A DNA stretch of 64,000 bases from Actinacidiphila glaucinigra (lineage in GTDB: Bacteria; Actinomycetota; Actinomycetes; Streptomycetales; Streptomycetaceae), in assembly GCF_900188405.1 (NCBI RefSeq), contig NZ_FZOF01000003.1, positions 310,001 to 374,000 on the forward strand, read 5' to 3'. Both the position numbers and the translations under genes were made by a program. Positions 45,908 through 54,300 of the stretch are shown here, piece by piece (position 1 is the first letter of the stretch; each line of letters opens with the position of its first letter). The notes beneath the pieces are model-generated. The model was not told the origin of the DNA, did not search any database, and worked only from the letters and a program-made list of their open reading frames with translations.

Positions 45908-47517
45908 GGGCGGGCGTCCATGTGGTCGGGGGCCTGGCGCTCGAACGGGCTCGCGACGGGGAAGTAGCGGCGCAGGAAGCCGAGGACGGCTTCGGTGCCG
46001 TCACCGCTGAGAGCCGCCTCCGAACCGAGGCCGAAGAAGTGCATCTGCTGGGAGTCCCGGCGCGCGAGGAGCCGTTCCAGGTGGTTCCCGATGTGGGGGT
46101 GCGCCGCGTGCAGCGCCGCGGACGCCTCACCGGAGAGGTCGGCGAGCCCCGCGACGTATCCGATGTGGTGGGCGAGACCGTCCACGGGGTGGGTTCCGGG
46201 CACCACGGAGTGCAGTTGGCCGTCCGGCGGCGACAGCGCGCCGGCATCGGTCGAGTCGAGCCGCCCCAGGATCGCCGTGCTGTGGGGCTGCGGTCCCGGC
46301 GCGTAGCCGTGGCCGATCGTGCAACCGGTGGCGGCGTACGCGGCGCCGGCCCAGGGGGAGAAGGACTCCTCGGCCGTCCACGGTCCGCGCCGGGGGCGCG
46401 TGGAACCGTGCGGGGTGAAGTAGTCGAAGGGCCGGACGGGACGGCCCAGCAGGGCCCCCGGTCGGAGCAGCAGGAAATGGTCCGCGAGGTCGGGCAGCCG
46501 GTGCAGACGGTGCTCGGCGCCCAGGAGGCCCGGGGTGACGGTGAGATGCTCGCCGCGGTGCAGCCACTGCGGCACCGGCGCCTGCGCCACCACGTGGACG
46601 ACGTCGATCCACGGGGCGTACTGGTGCACCGAGCGCAGCGCGGCCCTCAGCAGTTCCTCGCCCCAGGGCGTGGCGTGCTGCCACTCGAGCACCACGTCGA
46701 CGGGGAAGGCGATCTCCTCCAGCCGGGGGATGTCGAAGCCCTCCAGGGTGATGCTGGGCTCCAGGCTCGCATCGACGTCGCTGTAGCCGCAGAGCCGGTT
46801 GAAGCCGATCTCGACACCGAGGGCATCACGAGGGACGGCGCGCTGCACCCTGTTGGGACGGGGGCCGATCAGCCGCTCGTGGGGCAGATCGGCGTTGACC
46901 GTCCAGAACTCGATCTCGATCCCCTGGTCCTCGCCGACCCAGTGGTTCTCGGTGGGTTCGGTGCGCAGCCAGGTGATGCGGACGACGGTGGCCTTGCCGT
47001 AGTTCTTCCAGGCCCTCACATGGCTGCCCGGAATCATCGCGGTGTCGTTGTTCCCCGGCGAGACCGACACGACATAGCCGGTGTGCTCCTCCAGCAACGC
47101 GCGCAGAGCACGCCGCACGGCACCCTTGTCCCGGTGCTCCACGGCGATGCACACGCGCCGGTCGTCGAGCGCGGGAACCGCGAACCACGGGATCTCGGCG
47201 GCGTCGAGCGCGTTGGTGACCAGGTCGTGGTCGAGTCGCCGGGCCAGGTCGACCGTGAGCCCGGTGTGGACGTGCCCCACGCGGCCGTCGGGCGTCCGGA
47301 CCCGCCGCTCCGAGCGGCCGAAGTCGGCCTTGCGCACCCGGCTCAGGGCGCGCAGGTGCAGCCGGGCCTCACGGCGGCTGAGGGTCCGGGCGATCCGGCG
47401 CTTGACCTTGCGCCGGACGCTCCCCGGCACCGTGCTGGCGGCGGCGCTGCGCATCGGCTGCGGGACGAGCCGCTTGTAGACGTGCGCGGCAGAGCTCATC
47501 GACGGCGAGTCGGACAC
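45904..47517 (-). CDS. Degenerate stealth-like protein (predicted inactive)
   Basis: 537 residues with the same layout as its stealth neighbours: a basic N-terminus, the small domain (DHDLVTNALDAAEIPWFAV), RLIGPRPNRVQ, and the terminal FPVASPFERQ. The catalytic regions are lost. CR1 reads FPVDVVLEWQHATPWG in place of VYTWVDG; CR2 has lost its RDELRYS and ends VHVVAQ where VTD is normal; CR3 reads LPDLADHFLLLRPGALLG in place of the LHHIEGLSEHFLYFNDD pattern. The frame is fully open with good codon use, so it is a retained pseudoenzyme rather than a decaying gene. Overlaps with the downstream gene by 4 bases. Confidence 0.8.
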   Translation of the reverse strand: MSDSPSMSSAAHVYKRLVPQPMRSAAASTVPGSVRRKVKRRIARTLSRREARLHLRALSRVRKADFGRSERRVRTPDGRVGHVHTGLTVDLARRLDHDLVTNALDAAEIPWFAVPALDDRRVCIAVEHRDKGAVRRALRALLEEHTGYVVSVSPGNNDTAMIPGSHVRAWKNYGKATVVRITWLRTEPTENHWVGEDQGIEIEFWTVNADLPHERLIGPRPNRVQRAVPRDALGVEIGFNRLCGYSDVDASLEPSITLEGFDIPRLEEIAFPVDVVLEWQHATPWGEELLRAALRSVHQYAPWIDVVHVVAQAPVPQWLHRGEHLTVTPGLLGAEHRLHRLPDLADHFLLLRPGALLGRPVRPFDYFTPHGSTRPRRGPWTAEESFSPWAGAAYAATGCTIGHGYAPGPQPHSTAILGRLDSTDAGALSPPDGQLHSVVPGTHPVDGLAHHIGYVAGLADLSGEASAALHAAHPHIGNHLERLLARRDSQQMHFFGLGSEAALSGDGTEAVLGFLRRYFPVASPFERQAPDHMDARP

Positions 47518-47532
47518 GTCAAGAACTCCGGT

Positions 47533-49167
47533 TCACTTCTCGTAGGGGCTGGGGGTCGGGAAATAGGACGTGAGGAATCCGTCCAGCAACTCCTGCTGCA
47601 CCTCGATGTCCTCGGGTGTCGAGAAGGCGTCGTTGAGGCAGAAGGAGTCTTGGTCCCGCCCGTCCAGCAATCGCTGCAACCGGTCCGCCAGGTCGGGCAC
47701 CGACAGATGCAGATATGTGAAGGGCATGGAACCCGGCTGCGCCCTACCGGTGAGAGCCGCGTAATAGAGGGCGAAGGACGAGGTCGGCGACAGGTCGGTC
47801 ATCGCGCGGAAGCGGCTGGCCGACGTGCGCGCCCAGGCTTCGGGGAAGTCGCGTTCCGCCTCTTCCATCGCCGAGCGGCGGATGGCGTACGGGATGTGCT
47901 CCATGGGCTGAGTGATCACTCGGCCGAAGCGCTCCTGGAGCAGCGCGCGATTGTTCTTGCAGGCGGCGTCGACCGGGGTGTCGGTCTCCGCCACCGGTCC
48001 CTGCGGAATGCGGTTGCGTGAGGGGAAATAGCGCGCGGTGCCACTCGGTGTGAAGAAGGCGTGCGGCGCGACCGGGCGGCCCATGAACATGTCGTCGTTG
48101 AAGTACAGGAAATGCTCGGACAACCCTTCGATGTGGTGCAGTTGGCTCTCGATGGAGTGCGAGTTGAAGGTCGGCAGATCCGCGGGGTCGCGGAAGATCT
48201 CCCGGTGGGTGGCGATGCGGATGCCGGGGACGTCCTCGCGCAGCCACTCCGGGACCTGGTCGTCGGTGACGATGTAGATGTTGCGGATCCAGGGCGCGAA
48301 CAGGTGCAGCGAGCGCACTGAGTAGCGCAACTCGTCACGGCTGATGAAGCGCGCGTCGCTCGCCGACTCGGTGTGGTACACCTCGCCTTTCGCCTCGGCT
48401 TTGCGCCGCTGCCACGCGGGGTCGTTCCCGTCCACCCAGGTGTAGACGGCGTCGATCGGGAACGTGATGTCGTCCGCGGTGTTCACGAGGAACTCCGGAC
48501 GCGTCTCGACAGGTGGCGCCTGGTCCCTGGGGGTCCAGTCGGAGACGAAGCGGCTGAACAGTCGTGCGGCACCCGGCACGGCCGCGCCGTCGGCCGGCAC
48601 GGCCCAGGTGACGCGGTTGGGGCGGGGCGCGACGAGGTGGCTGCCGTGGCTGCGCCAGAACTCGATGGCGCAGCCGTACTCGTGCCCGAGCAGCAGGCGT
48701 TGCTCCGGGTCGGTCCGGTACCAACTGACCTGCAGGGCCGGCGCGCCGGCGACGTCGTGCCAGGCCCGGGGGTCCCGCGAGGAGACAGGGCGGGCCGGAC
48801 GCGGCGCGTCGGGGTCGATCACGCTCAGCTGACCGGGGTACTGGCCGAGGCCGCGGAACAGGACGGAGAGCACGCGCTCACGGTCCTCCTCGGCGACGGC
48901 GACGACGGTGCCGTGGTCGGAGGTTCCGCGCACCGCGAAGGCCTTCACATCGACGGCGTCCAGCAGGTTGAGGACCGCCGCGCGATTGGCCTCCCTGGCC
49001 GCCAGCGGTGAGAGCCGCTCCTCGACGTATACGTCGCCCCGCTCGTGGTTCACCGGCCCGTACTCGCGGGGCGGCTCGCTCTGGTGCGGCAGTCCCGTGT
49101 GGTCCGGCGGTGTCCGTCCGGAACCGCCTTCGGCCTCACGAACCGCGGGCTCGGAGAAGGTCGTCAC
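47533..49167 (-). CDS. Stealth family exopolysaccharide phosphotransferase (intact copy 1)
   Basis: 544 residues, first gene of the operon. The small N-terminal domain (REANRAAVLNLLDAVDVKAFAVRGTSDHG) is followed by all stealth regions: IDAVYTWVDGNDPAW, ISRDELRYSVRSL with NIYIVTD, GLSEHFLYFNDDMFMG, and the C-terminal FPTPSPYEK. The first 40 residues are poorly conserved; the true start could be the internal GTG at VNHERG. It is 15 bases before the degenerate copy and probably transcribed from an AT-rich upstream region. Confidence 0.87.
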   Translation of the reverse strand: MTTFSEPAVREAEGGSGRTPPDHTGLPHQSEPPREYGPVNHERGDVYVEERLSPLAAREANRAAVLNLLDAVDVKAFAVRGTSDHGTVVAVAEEDRERVLSVLFRGLGQYPGQLSVIDPDAPRPARPVSSRDPRAWHDVAGAPALQVSWYRTDPEQRLLLGHEYGCAIEFWRSHGSHLVAPRPNRVTWAVPADGAAVPGAARLFSRFVSDWTPRDQAPPVETRPEFLVNTADDITFPIDAVYTWVDGNDPAWQRRKAEAKGEVYHTESASDARFISRDELRYSVRSLHLFAPWIRNIYIVTDDQVPEWLREDVPGIRIATHREIFRDPADLPTFNSHSIESQLHHIEGLSEHFLYFNDDMFMGRPVAPHAFFTPSGTARYFPSRNRIPQGPVAETDTPVDAACKNNRALLQERFGRVITQPMEHIPYAIRRSAMEEAERDFPEAWARTSASRFRAMTDLSPTSSFALYYAALTGRAQPGSMPFTYLHLSVPDLADRLQRLLDGRDQDSFCLNDAFSTPEDIEVQQELLDGFLTSYFPTPSPYEK

Positions 49168-49579
49168 GCCCTCCGCCCTTCACGGGCGCACCCATGCAGC
49201 AGCACCGTGCCACCCCGCCCCTTCTCCATTGCCGCGGCCTCTGCAGAGCGGGCGGCGCCACCACGCCGTCCGCCTCAGGTCCCCACCCGAGCCGCGCCCC
49301 CAGCGCGCCGGCAGGCCGCCGGTGCGCTTTACATCAAAAATTAAACATTCACAGGCCGGGCACATCTTCACCGAGTGAACAGTTAGATGTCAACAGCAGC
49401 GATAAATGACAAAAAACGCACGATTCCACCCAGGGCAGGTAAACAGTCGGCAAACACCCGTTGCGCCGAGAATGGCTCCCCGAACGAGCGCGTGCATCGT
49501 CCATTCATGCCCGCGGCGAAGCGCTCCCGGCCTGTCCCAGGCTCATGGAGCGGGGCCGGTGATCGCCCGCGGCCACCCG
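49168..49579. other. AT-rich intergenic region upstream of the stealth operon
   Basis: 412 bases without a supportable gene. A markedly AT-rich patch spans about 49331-49430. On the minus strand TTGACA at 49388-49393 and GAAGAT at 49364-49369, with 18 bases between, form a plausible HrdB-type promoter for the stealth operon. The rest shows nothing I can name. Confidence 0.5.
49364..49393 (-). promoter_or_regulatory. Candidate promoter of the stealth operon
   Basis: A perfect -35 hexamer TTGACA and a partial -10 (GAAGAT, four of six) spaced 18 bases apart point leftward into the operon, in the only AT-rich stretch nearby. The implied leader is about 190 bases. Confidence 0.4.
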
Positions 49580-50695
49580 TCAGACACGGGCCGACGGGCC
49601 CATGGCCAGTCCCTGCTCAGCGCGCTGCCTGGAGATGTACAGCGCCCCGTCGGCACCGATGGTCGCCAGGACGACGCGGCCGTACACGTCGAGGGCCAGT
49701 CCCGGACAGCCCACGGACCGCTCGGCGGCCGGCGACCACCACACTCCCGCCGCCTCGTTCTCCGTGCCGCAGGCCGCGAGCATGACCCGGCCCTCGACGT
49801 CCCGGTAGGCCAGCACGGTGCAGTCGTATCCGTCGAGCGCCGTGCGGACCACCGCGACGGCGTCACCGGCGGGGTCGCCGCCCAACGGGATCGCCCAGTT
49901 CCCGGCGCGGTAGGCGACGAGGCCGGATCCGGCGTCGGCCCAGTAGTAGGTGAGCCGGCCCGGCGCGGTCTCCAGCGCGGCGACGGACCCCGGGACGGGG
50001 GCCGACCGGACGTCGGGGGTCCGGCGCATGACGCCGCCGGCCTCCGGCTGGATCCAGCGCAGCGCCGAGGTCCCGGTGGACGCCAGCAGTTCCACATGGC
50101 CGGACGACATGGCGGTCGGAGCGAGCCCGTCCTGCACCTGGCTGCCCTGGAGGTCGCTCCAGGGCTCCCACCGGCCGCCCTTACCCTCGCGCCGGAGCAT
50201 CACACCGCCGCCTGCGTTGCGTACGAAGACATGGACCGCCCCGGAGGTGTCGACGGCCCCCACCGGCACTCCCAACAGCCCGGCCCGCTCGGGTTCCTTG
50301 TGCGGATTGCCCACCGGCACCCACTCCGTCTGAGGGCGCCCGCTCTGGTACTGCAGGGCGTAGACCACGTCCACGGCCACCCGGCCGTCGGCGCGCGGTC
50401 GTTCGCGGCGGCCCAGGAAGTGCACGAAGCCGTCGCCGCCCTGGGCGATCGACAGATGCGTGAGGCCGGGCGCGGCGAAGAAGTCCGGTCCGCTCCACCC
50501 GCCGCCGCCCGCCGCGGTCTCCGTCCAGCGCAACAGGCCGCCCTGGCACGGGGCGTACGCGGTGAGCCGGCCGTCGGCGCCGAGCACCAGCCATGTGCCG
50601 GCGGCCGTGCCGGTGGCCGCCTTCCCGGCGTCCGGTGCGTCCGGGCGCCTGCCGGACTCCCGCCGTTGCGCCGCGCGCGCCGCTCCACCCCTCAT
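49580..50695 (-). CDS. Propeller-like protein of unknown function
   Basis: 371 residues without a signal peptide or membrane segment. About six or seven short beta repeats carry the same pattern (LVLGADGRLTAYAP, LSIAQGGDGFVHFLGR, GAVDTSGAVHVFVRN, LALDVYGRVVLATIGADGALYIS), each with a Gly/Asp turn, typical of PLL-like or tachylectin-type beta-propellers that bind sugars. Family is not certain. It lies upstream of the stealth operon on the same strand, so a glycan-binding role is conceivable. Confidence 0.55.
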   Translation of the reverse strand: MRGGAARAAQRRESGRRPDAPDAGKAATGTAAGTWLVLGADGRLTAYAPCQGGLLRWTETAAGGGGWSGPDFFAAPGLTHLSIAQGGDGFVHFLGRRERPRADGRVAVDVVYALQYQSGRPQTEWVPVGNPHKEPERAGLLGVPVGAVDTSGAVHVFVRNAGGGVMLRREGKGGRWEPWSDLQGSQVQDGLAPTAMSSGHVELLASTGTSALRWIQPEAGGVMRRTPDVRSAPVPGSVAALETAPGRLTYYWADAGSGLVAYRAGNWAIPLGGDPAGDAVAVVRTALDGYDCTVLAYRDVEGRVMLAACGTENEAAGVWWSPAAERSVGCPGLALDVYGRVVLATIGADGALYISRQRAEQGLAMGPSARV

Positions 50696-50871
50696 GACGT
50701 GCGCCCACCCCTTCGCCCCCGTGGCCCACCATGGATCCGGGCCCCCAATTCTTCACATGATATGCATGCGGGCTACACTTTCGCGGATCTCGATCACGAG
50801 AGGGAGGCGGCCGCGACGCGGTGCGTCGAGACCGGTTCCCGGACCGCGCACCACGGAGGACAACGCACGCG

Positions 50872-51960
50872 ATGCCGCACGCCGTCGACACCGACCACGA
50901 GGCCGCCACGGTCAACGCACCGCCGAAGGCGCGCGGATCCCGCACCCGGGGGCAGCGGATCCGCAGGATCGTCGCCTGGACACTGCTGGTCCTCGTCCTG
51001 CTCGCCGGTGGCACGGCGTGGTGGGCCTACGCCCACCTGAACTCCAACCTCACCAGCATCGACCTGGACCAGGAACTCGGCCCGGACCGGCCCGAGAAGC
51101 TCGCCACCGGCGCCAAGGACATCCTGGTGCTCGGCTCCGACTCCCGCTCGGGCGCGAACAAGGGCCTGGCCGGCGGCAACACCGGCGGCACCGCGCGCTC
51201 GGACACCGCCATGGTCATCCACATACCCGAGGGCCGCAGGAGCGCGGTCGCGGTGAGCATCCCGCGCGACACCCTGGTCACCCGCCCCGACTGCACCGCC
51301 CGCGACGGGAGCGCACTGCCGTCCGCGAAGCGCGTGATGTTCAACTCGGTCTACACGACGGCTGGTCCGGCCTGCGTGGTGAAGACCGTCGAGCACATCT
51401 CGGACGTGCGGATCGACCACTACGTCGAAGTGGACTTCGCCGGTTTCCAGGACCTCGTGGACTCCCTCGGCGGGGTCACGGTGACCATCGACAAGACCAT
51501 CCACGACACGTCCAGCGGCCTGGACCTCGAGGCCGGCACGCACCGGCTCGACGGCACCGAGTCGCTCGCCTTCGTCCGCACCCGGCACGGCATCGGCGAC
51601 GGCAGCGACCTCGGCCGGATCGGGCTGCAGCAGCAGTTCCTGCTGGCGACCCTCGACGAGATCAAGCGGCAGGACCTTCTGGGCAGCCCCGCCAAGGCCT
51701 ACCGGATCGCGGACTCGGCCACCCGCTCCCTGACGACCGACTCCGGGCTCGGCTCCCTGGTGAAACTGGGCGACTTCGGACGCAGCCTGAAGGGCCTCGA
51801 CCCGGGCAACCTGCGCACCGTCATGCTGCCCGTCGCCTACGACAAGGTCGACCCCAACCGCGTGGTGGCCGCCGAGCCGCAGGCCTCCCGGCTGTGGAAG
51901 GCGATCCGGGAGGACACCGGGATCCCCCGGTCGGTGCTGGAGTCCACGACCTCCGACTGA
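50872..51960 (+). CDS. LytR-CpsA-Psr (LCP) family protein
   Basis: 362 residues from the ATG at 50872, downstream of GGAGGA. One membrane helix covers about residues 32-54, with a short basic cytosolic N-terminus. The LCP core is extracellular: ILVLGSDSRSGANKG, SDTAMVIHIPEGRR, VSIPRDTLV with the conserved Arg/Asp, and RIDHYVEVDFAGFQDLVDSLGG, then LAFVRTRHGIGDGSDLGRIGLQQ. LCP enzymes attach glycopolymers to peptidoglycan, so this is a good candidate to attach the product of the nearby stealth operon. That link is inferred from position only. Confidence 0.9.
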   Translation: MPHAVDTDHEAATVNAPPKARGSRTRGQRIRRIVAWTLLVLVLLAGGTAWWAYAHLNSNLTSIDLDQELGPDRPEKLATGAKDILVLGSDSRSGANKGLAGGNTGGTARSDTAMVIHIPEGRRSAVAVSIPRDTLVTRPDCTARDGSALPSAKRVMFNSVYTTAGPACVVKTVEHISDVRIDHYVEVDFAGFQDLVDSLGGVTVTIDKTIHDTSSGLDLEAGTHRLDGTESLAFVRTRHGIGDGSDLGRIGLQQQFLLATLDEIKRQDLLGSPAKAYRIADSATRSLTTDSGLGSLVKLGDFGRSLKGLDPGNLRTVMLPVAYDKVDPNRVVAAEPQASRLWKAIREDTGIPRSVLESTTSD

Positions 51961-51963
51961 GCC

Positions 51964-52920
51964 TCAGACGGGGGGAGCGGCGCCCTCCGCGGGACGGGCG
52001 GTGCAGTAGGCGACCGTCAGGTCCCGCACCAGGGCCTTGCGTTCGTAGTCGTCGAGGTCGACCAGTCCGCGGTCGAGAAGGCCGCGCACGGTCTCGCCGA
52101 CGGCGGTGAGGGCCTCGTCCAGCGCGGCCCGCCGGTGGCGGGCGTCGAGCGCCGCCACCTGGGCGCGGCGCATCGCGGCGGCCACGGCGGGCGCGTAGTC
52201 GACGCGGACGGGCTGGGCGGAGAACACCTCGACGCCGACCGGCCGCAGGTCCTCGACGAGGATCCGGGTGAGGTCGTCCGCGAGGCGGTCGGTGTGGCGG
52301 AGTGTGGGACCGGGGCCGCGGAAGTCGTCGGCGGGCAGCCGGGACACACAGCGCGTGACCGCGGCCTCGACCTGTTCGCGCAGGTAGCGGACGTGGTCGT
52401 GGACGGTGAAGGCGGCCCGCGCGGTGTCCCTGACCCGCCACACCACCAGGACCGTCGCCTGCAGCGGGGTGCCGCAGGCGTCGGTGGCCTCGATGGGGCT
52501 GCTACGCCAGTGGCGCAGGCTGGTGTCGACACGGCGGCGGACGAGCAGCGGGCTGATCCACAGCAGTCCCGTGCGGCGTACGGTGCCGCGGTAGGCGCCG
52601 TGCCGGGAGAGCATCCAGACGGAGCCGGGGCGGCCCCGGGCCAGGCCGAGCGCGGTGAGGGCCGTGAGCGCCGCGAGGACGGCCACGGCACTGCCGCGGA
52701 CGACGGGCGAGGACCCGACAGGACCCAGCAGGAGCGCGGCCGTGCCGCCGGCGGCCGCCAGGGCCGCGAGCACGGCGACGCCGCCGGGCAGGCAGCGTCC
52801 CGGACGTTCGGCGATCTCGGGCGGCACCGCCGCGGCGGCCGGTCCGGGGGCGCCGTGCACGGCGGGCGCCCGGGCGGGGACGGGGAGATCGGCAGGGCTC
52901 CCCTGCACGGTGACCGTCAT
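51964..52920 (-). CDS. SPFH/band-7 membrane protein
   Basis: 318 residues. Two adjacent membrane segments lie at about residues 45-95. A band-7/SPFH domain follows: GLLWISPLLVRRRVDTSLRH, TPLQATVLVVWRVRDTARAAF and the helical C-terminal part (VGVEVFSAQPVRVDYAP, then RAQVAALDARHRRAAL). Such proteins form membrane scaffolds. The ATG overlaps the upstream hydrolase stop by 4 bases. The C-terminal 50 residues have no known motif. Confidence 0.8.
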   Translation of the reverse strand: MTVTVQGSPADLPVPARAPAVHGAPGPAAAAVPPEIAERPGRCLPGGVAVLAALAAAGGTAALLLGPVGSSPVVRGSAVAVLAALTALTALGLARGRPGSVWMLSRHGAYRGTVRRTGLLWISPLLVRRRVDTSLRHWRSSPIEATDACGTPLQATVLVVWRVRDTARAAFTVHDHVRYLREQVEAAVTRCVSRLPADDFRGPGPTLRHTDRLADDLTRILVEDLRPVGVEVFSAQPVRVDYAPAVAAAMRRAQVAALDARHRRAALDEALTAVGETVRGLLDRGLVDLDDYERKALVRDLTVAYCTARPAEGAAPPV

Positions 52921-54209
52921 GAGAAGAGCCGCTTCCACGTCTCGGGGCCCGGGTAGCCGTCGGCCCGGCTGCCGGACCAGCCCTGGGACCGCTGGAAGGC
53001 CTCCACCGCGCGCCGGTCGGCCTCGCCCCAGCGGGGGCCCGGCCCCTTCGCGTAGAACCGGCCGAAGCCCTTGGCGGCCAGCCTCCGTCCCAGCGCGAGC
53101 ACGTGCGGGCCCGACTGGCCGGGCCGGAAGCCACCGATGCCCGGGTAGGCCGGCGGTGCCGTTGCGGATGCCGGTGCCGCCGGGCGGCCGGCGCCGCCGA
53201 CGTCGGAGCCCGCGCCCTGGGTGAGGTAACGCCACGTCAGGGGGCCGGGGAAACCGTCGGCCTGATCCCCCTTCCAGCCCTGCGCGCGCTGGAACGCGCG
53301 GGTGGCGAGGCGGTCGGCGTCGCTCCAGTGGGGCCCCGGCCCGTCGTGGTAGTACTCCCCCGCGCCGCGCTGCCGCAGCATCGTGCCGAGCCGGGTGATG
53401 TAGCCGTTGGCGGCGCCGGGGCCGAAGGAGCGGCTCCCCGGATAGGCGAGGGAGGCCAGGTCCCCGAGGTCCAGATCTCCGTCGAGGTCCTCGTAGAGGT
53501 CGTCGTAGAGGTCGTCGAAGCCCTCGCCCCGCAGGTACTTGTAGCGGTAGGGGACGTAGCGCTTGGAGTGGTCCCAGTAGGCGTACGGCGTCGTGCGCAC
53601 CCGGGCGCGCGGCCGGGTCTCCTCGTAGGCCGTGTAGCGGGTGTGCGCGGCGTTCGCCCAGCCCCCGAAGATCGTGACGTGGGAGCCGTCGACCGGGTCG
53701 CTCGGGTTGTGGAAGAGCAGGATGTCTCCCGGTTCGAGCTCGTCGCGGCCGATCCGCTCGGCGAAGCGGGGCAGTGTGCCGGTCCACTGGCTGGTGCCCA
53801 GGCCCCAGGCCATGGAGACGAATCCGGAGCAGTCCTGCCGGTAGCCGTCCCGCCAGCGGCGGCGCATGTCGTACGGGACCTTGGCGTCGATCCAGCGCCT
53901 GGCCCGCTCCAGGATCTGGTCGCGGCTCAGGCGGAGCGGGGCCGCGGAACCGATCAGGTCCGGCTGCGCCTGCTCGGTCCGGCCGGCGGACATCGCCTGG
54001 CCGGCGTCCTCCGCGGGAGCCGCCACGGCGGCGGGCGCCAGGACGGCCGCGCCGGTCGTGGCCAGCACGACCAGCGCGGCGGAGGCCGCCGCCGGTGGCG
54101 CGCACGGCGGGGTGACGCGGGTCGCCGCCCGGATCAGGCGCCGCCGTGCGCAGTCCTCACAGACGCAGCCCGGCAGCGGCCCGACCTCGTCGAACACCGG
54201 TGTGGACAT
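52917..54209 (-). CDS. NlpC/P60-like wall hydrolase with two peptidoglycan-binding modules
   Basis: 430 residues from the ATG at 54209 (a GTG at 54221 is an alternative). A Cys-rich start (CVCEDC) precedes a membrane/signal segment near residues 40-65. The catalytic domain shows DCSGFVSMAWG with Cys and SHVTIFGGW with His, an NlpC/P60-like Cys/His pair. Two C-terminal modules of the Streptomyces type repeat AFQRAQGWKGDQADGFPGP and AFQRSQGWSGSRADGYPGP, each ending TW. It is translationally coupled to the band-7 gene. Extracellular peptidoglycan cleavage is inferred. Confidence 0.82.
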   Translation of the reverse strand: MSTPVFDEVGPLPGCVCEDCARRRLIRAATRVTPPCAPPAAASAALVVLATTGAAVLAPAAVAAPAEDAGQAMSAGRTEQAQPDLIGSAAPLRLSRDQILERARRWIDAKVPYDMRRRWRDGYRQDCSGFVSMAWGLGTSQWTGTLPRFAERIGRDELEPGDILLFHNPSDPVDGSHVTIFGGWANAAHTRYTAYEETRPRARVRTTPYAYWDHSKRYVPYRYKYLRGEGFDDLYDDLYEDLDGDLDLGDLASLAYPGSRSFGPGAANGYITRLGTMLRQRGAGEYYHDGPGPHWSDADRLATRAFQRAQGWKGDQADGFPGPLTWRYLTQGAGSDVGGAGRPAAPASATAPPAYPGIGGFRPGQSGPHVLALGRRLAAKGFGRFYAKGPGPRWGEADRRAVEAFQRSQGWSGSRADGYPGPETWKRLFS

Positions 54210-54300
54210 GTGCACCACCACTCCTCGCGATCGAGTGCCACATGCCCTTATTACCCGATTTCCACATAAATCTGACGGAATGGCAGCGTGGGCGGTGTGG

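Noticed and set aside
42045..46247. A 1400-residue minus-strand frame spanning the GT4 gene and neighbours
   Set aside because: Only the part from 44147 has homology; the rest is out of frame with the two stealth genes that overlap it.
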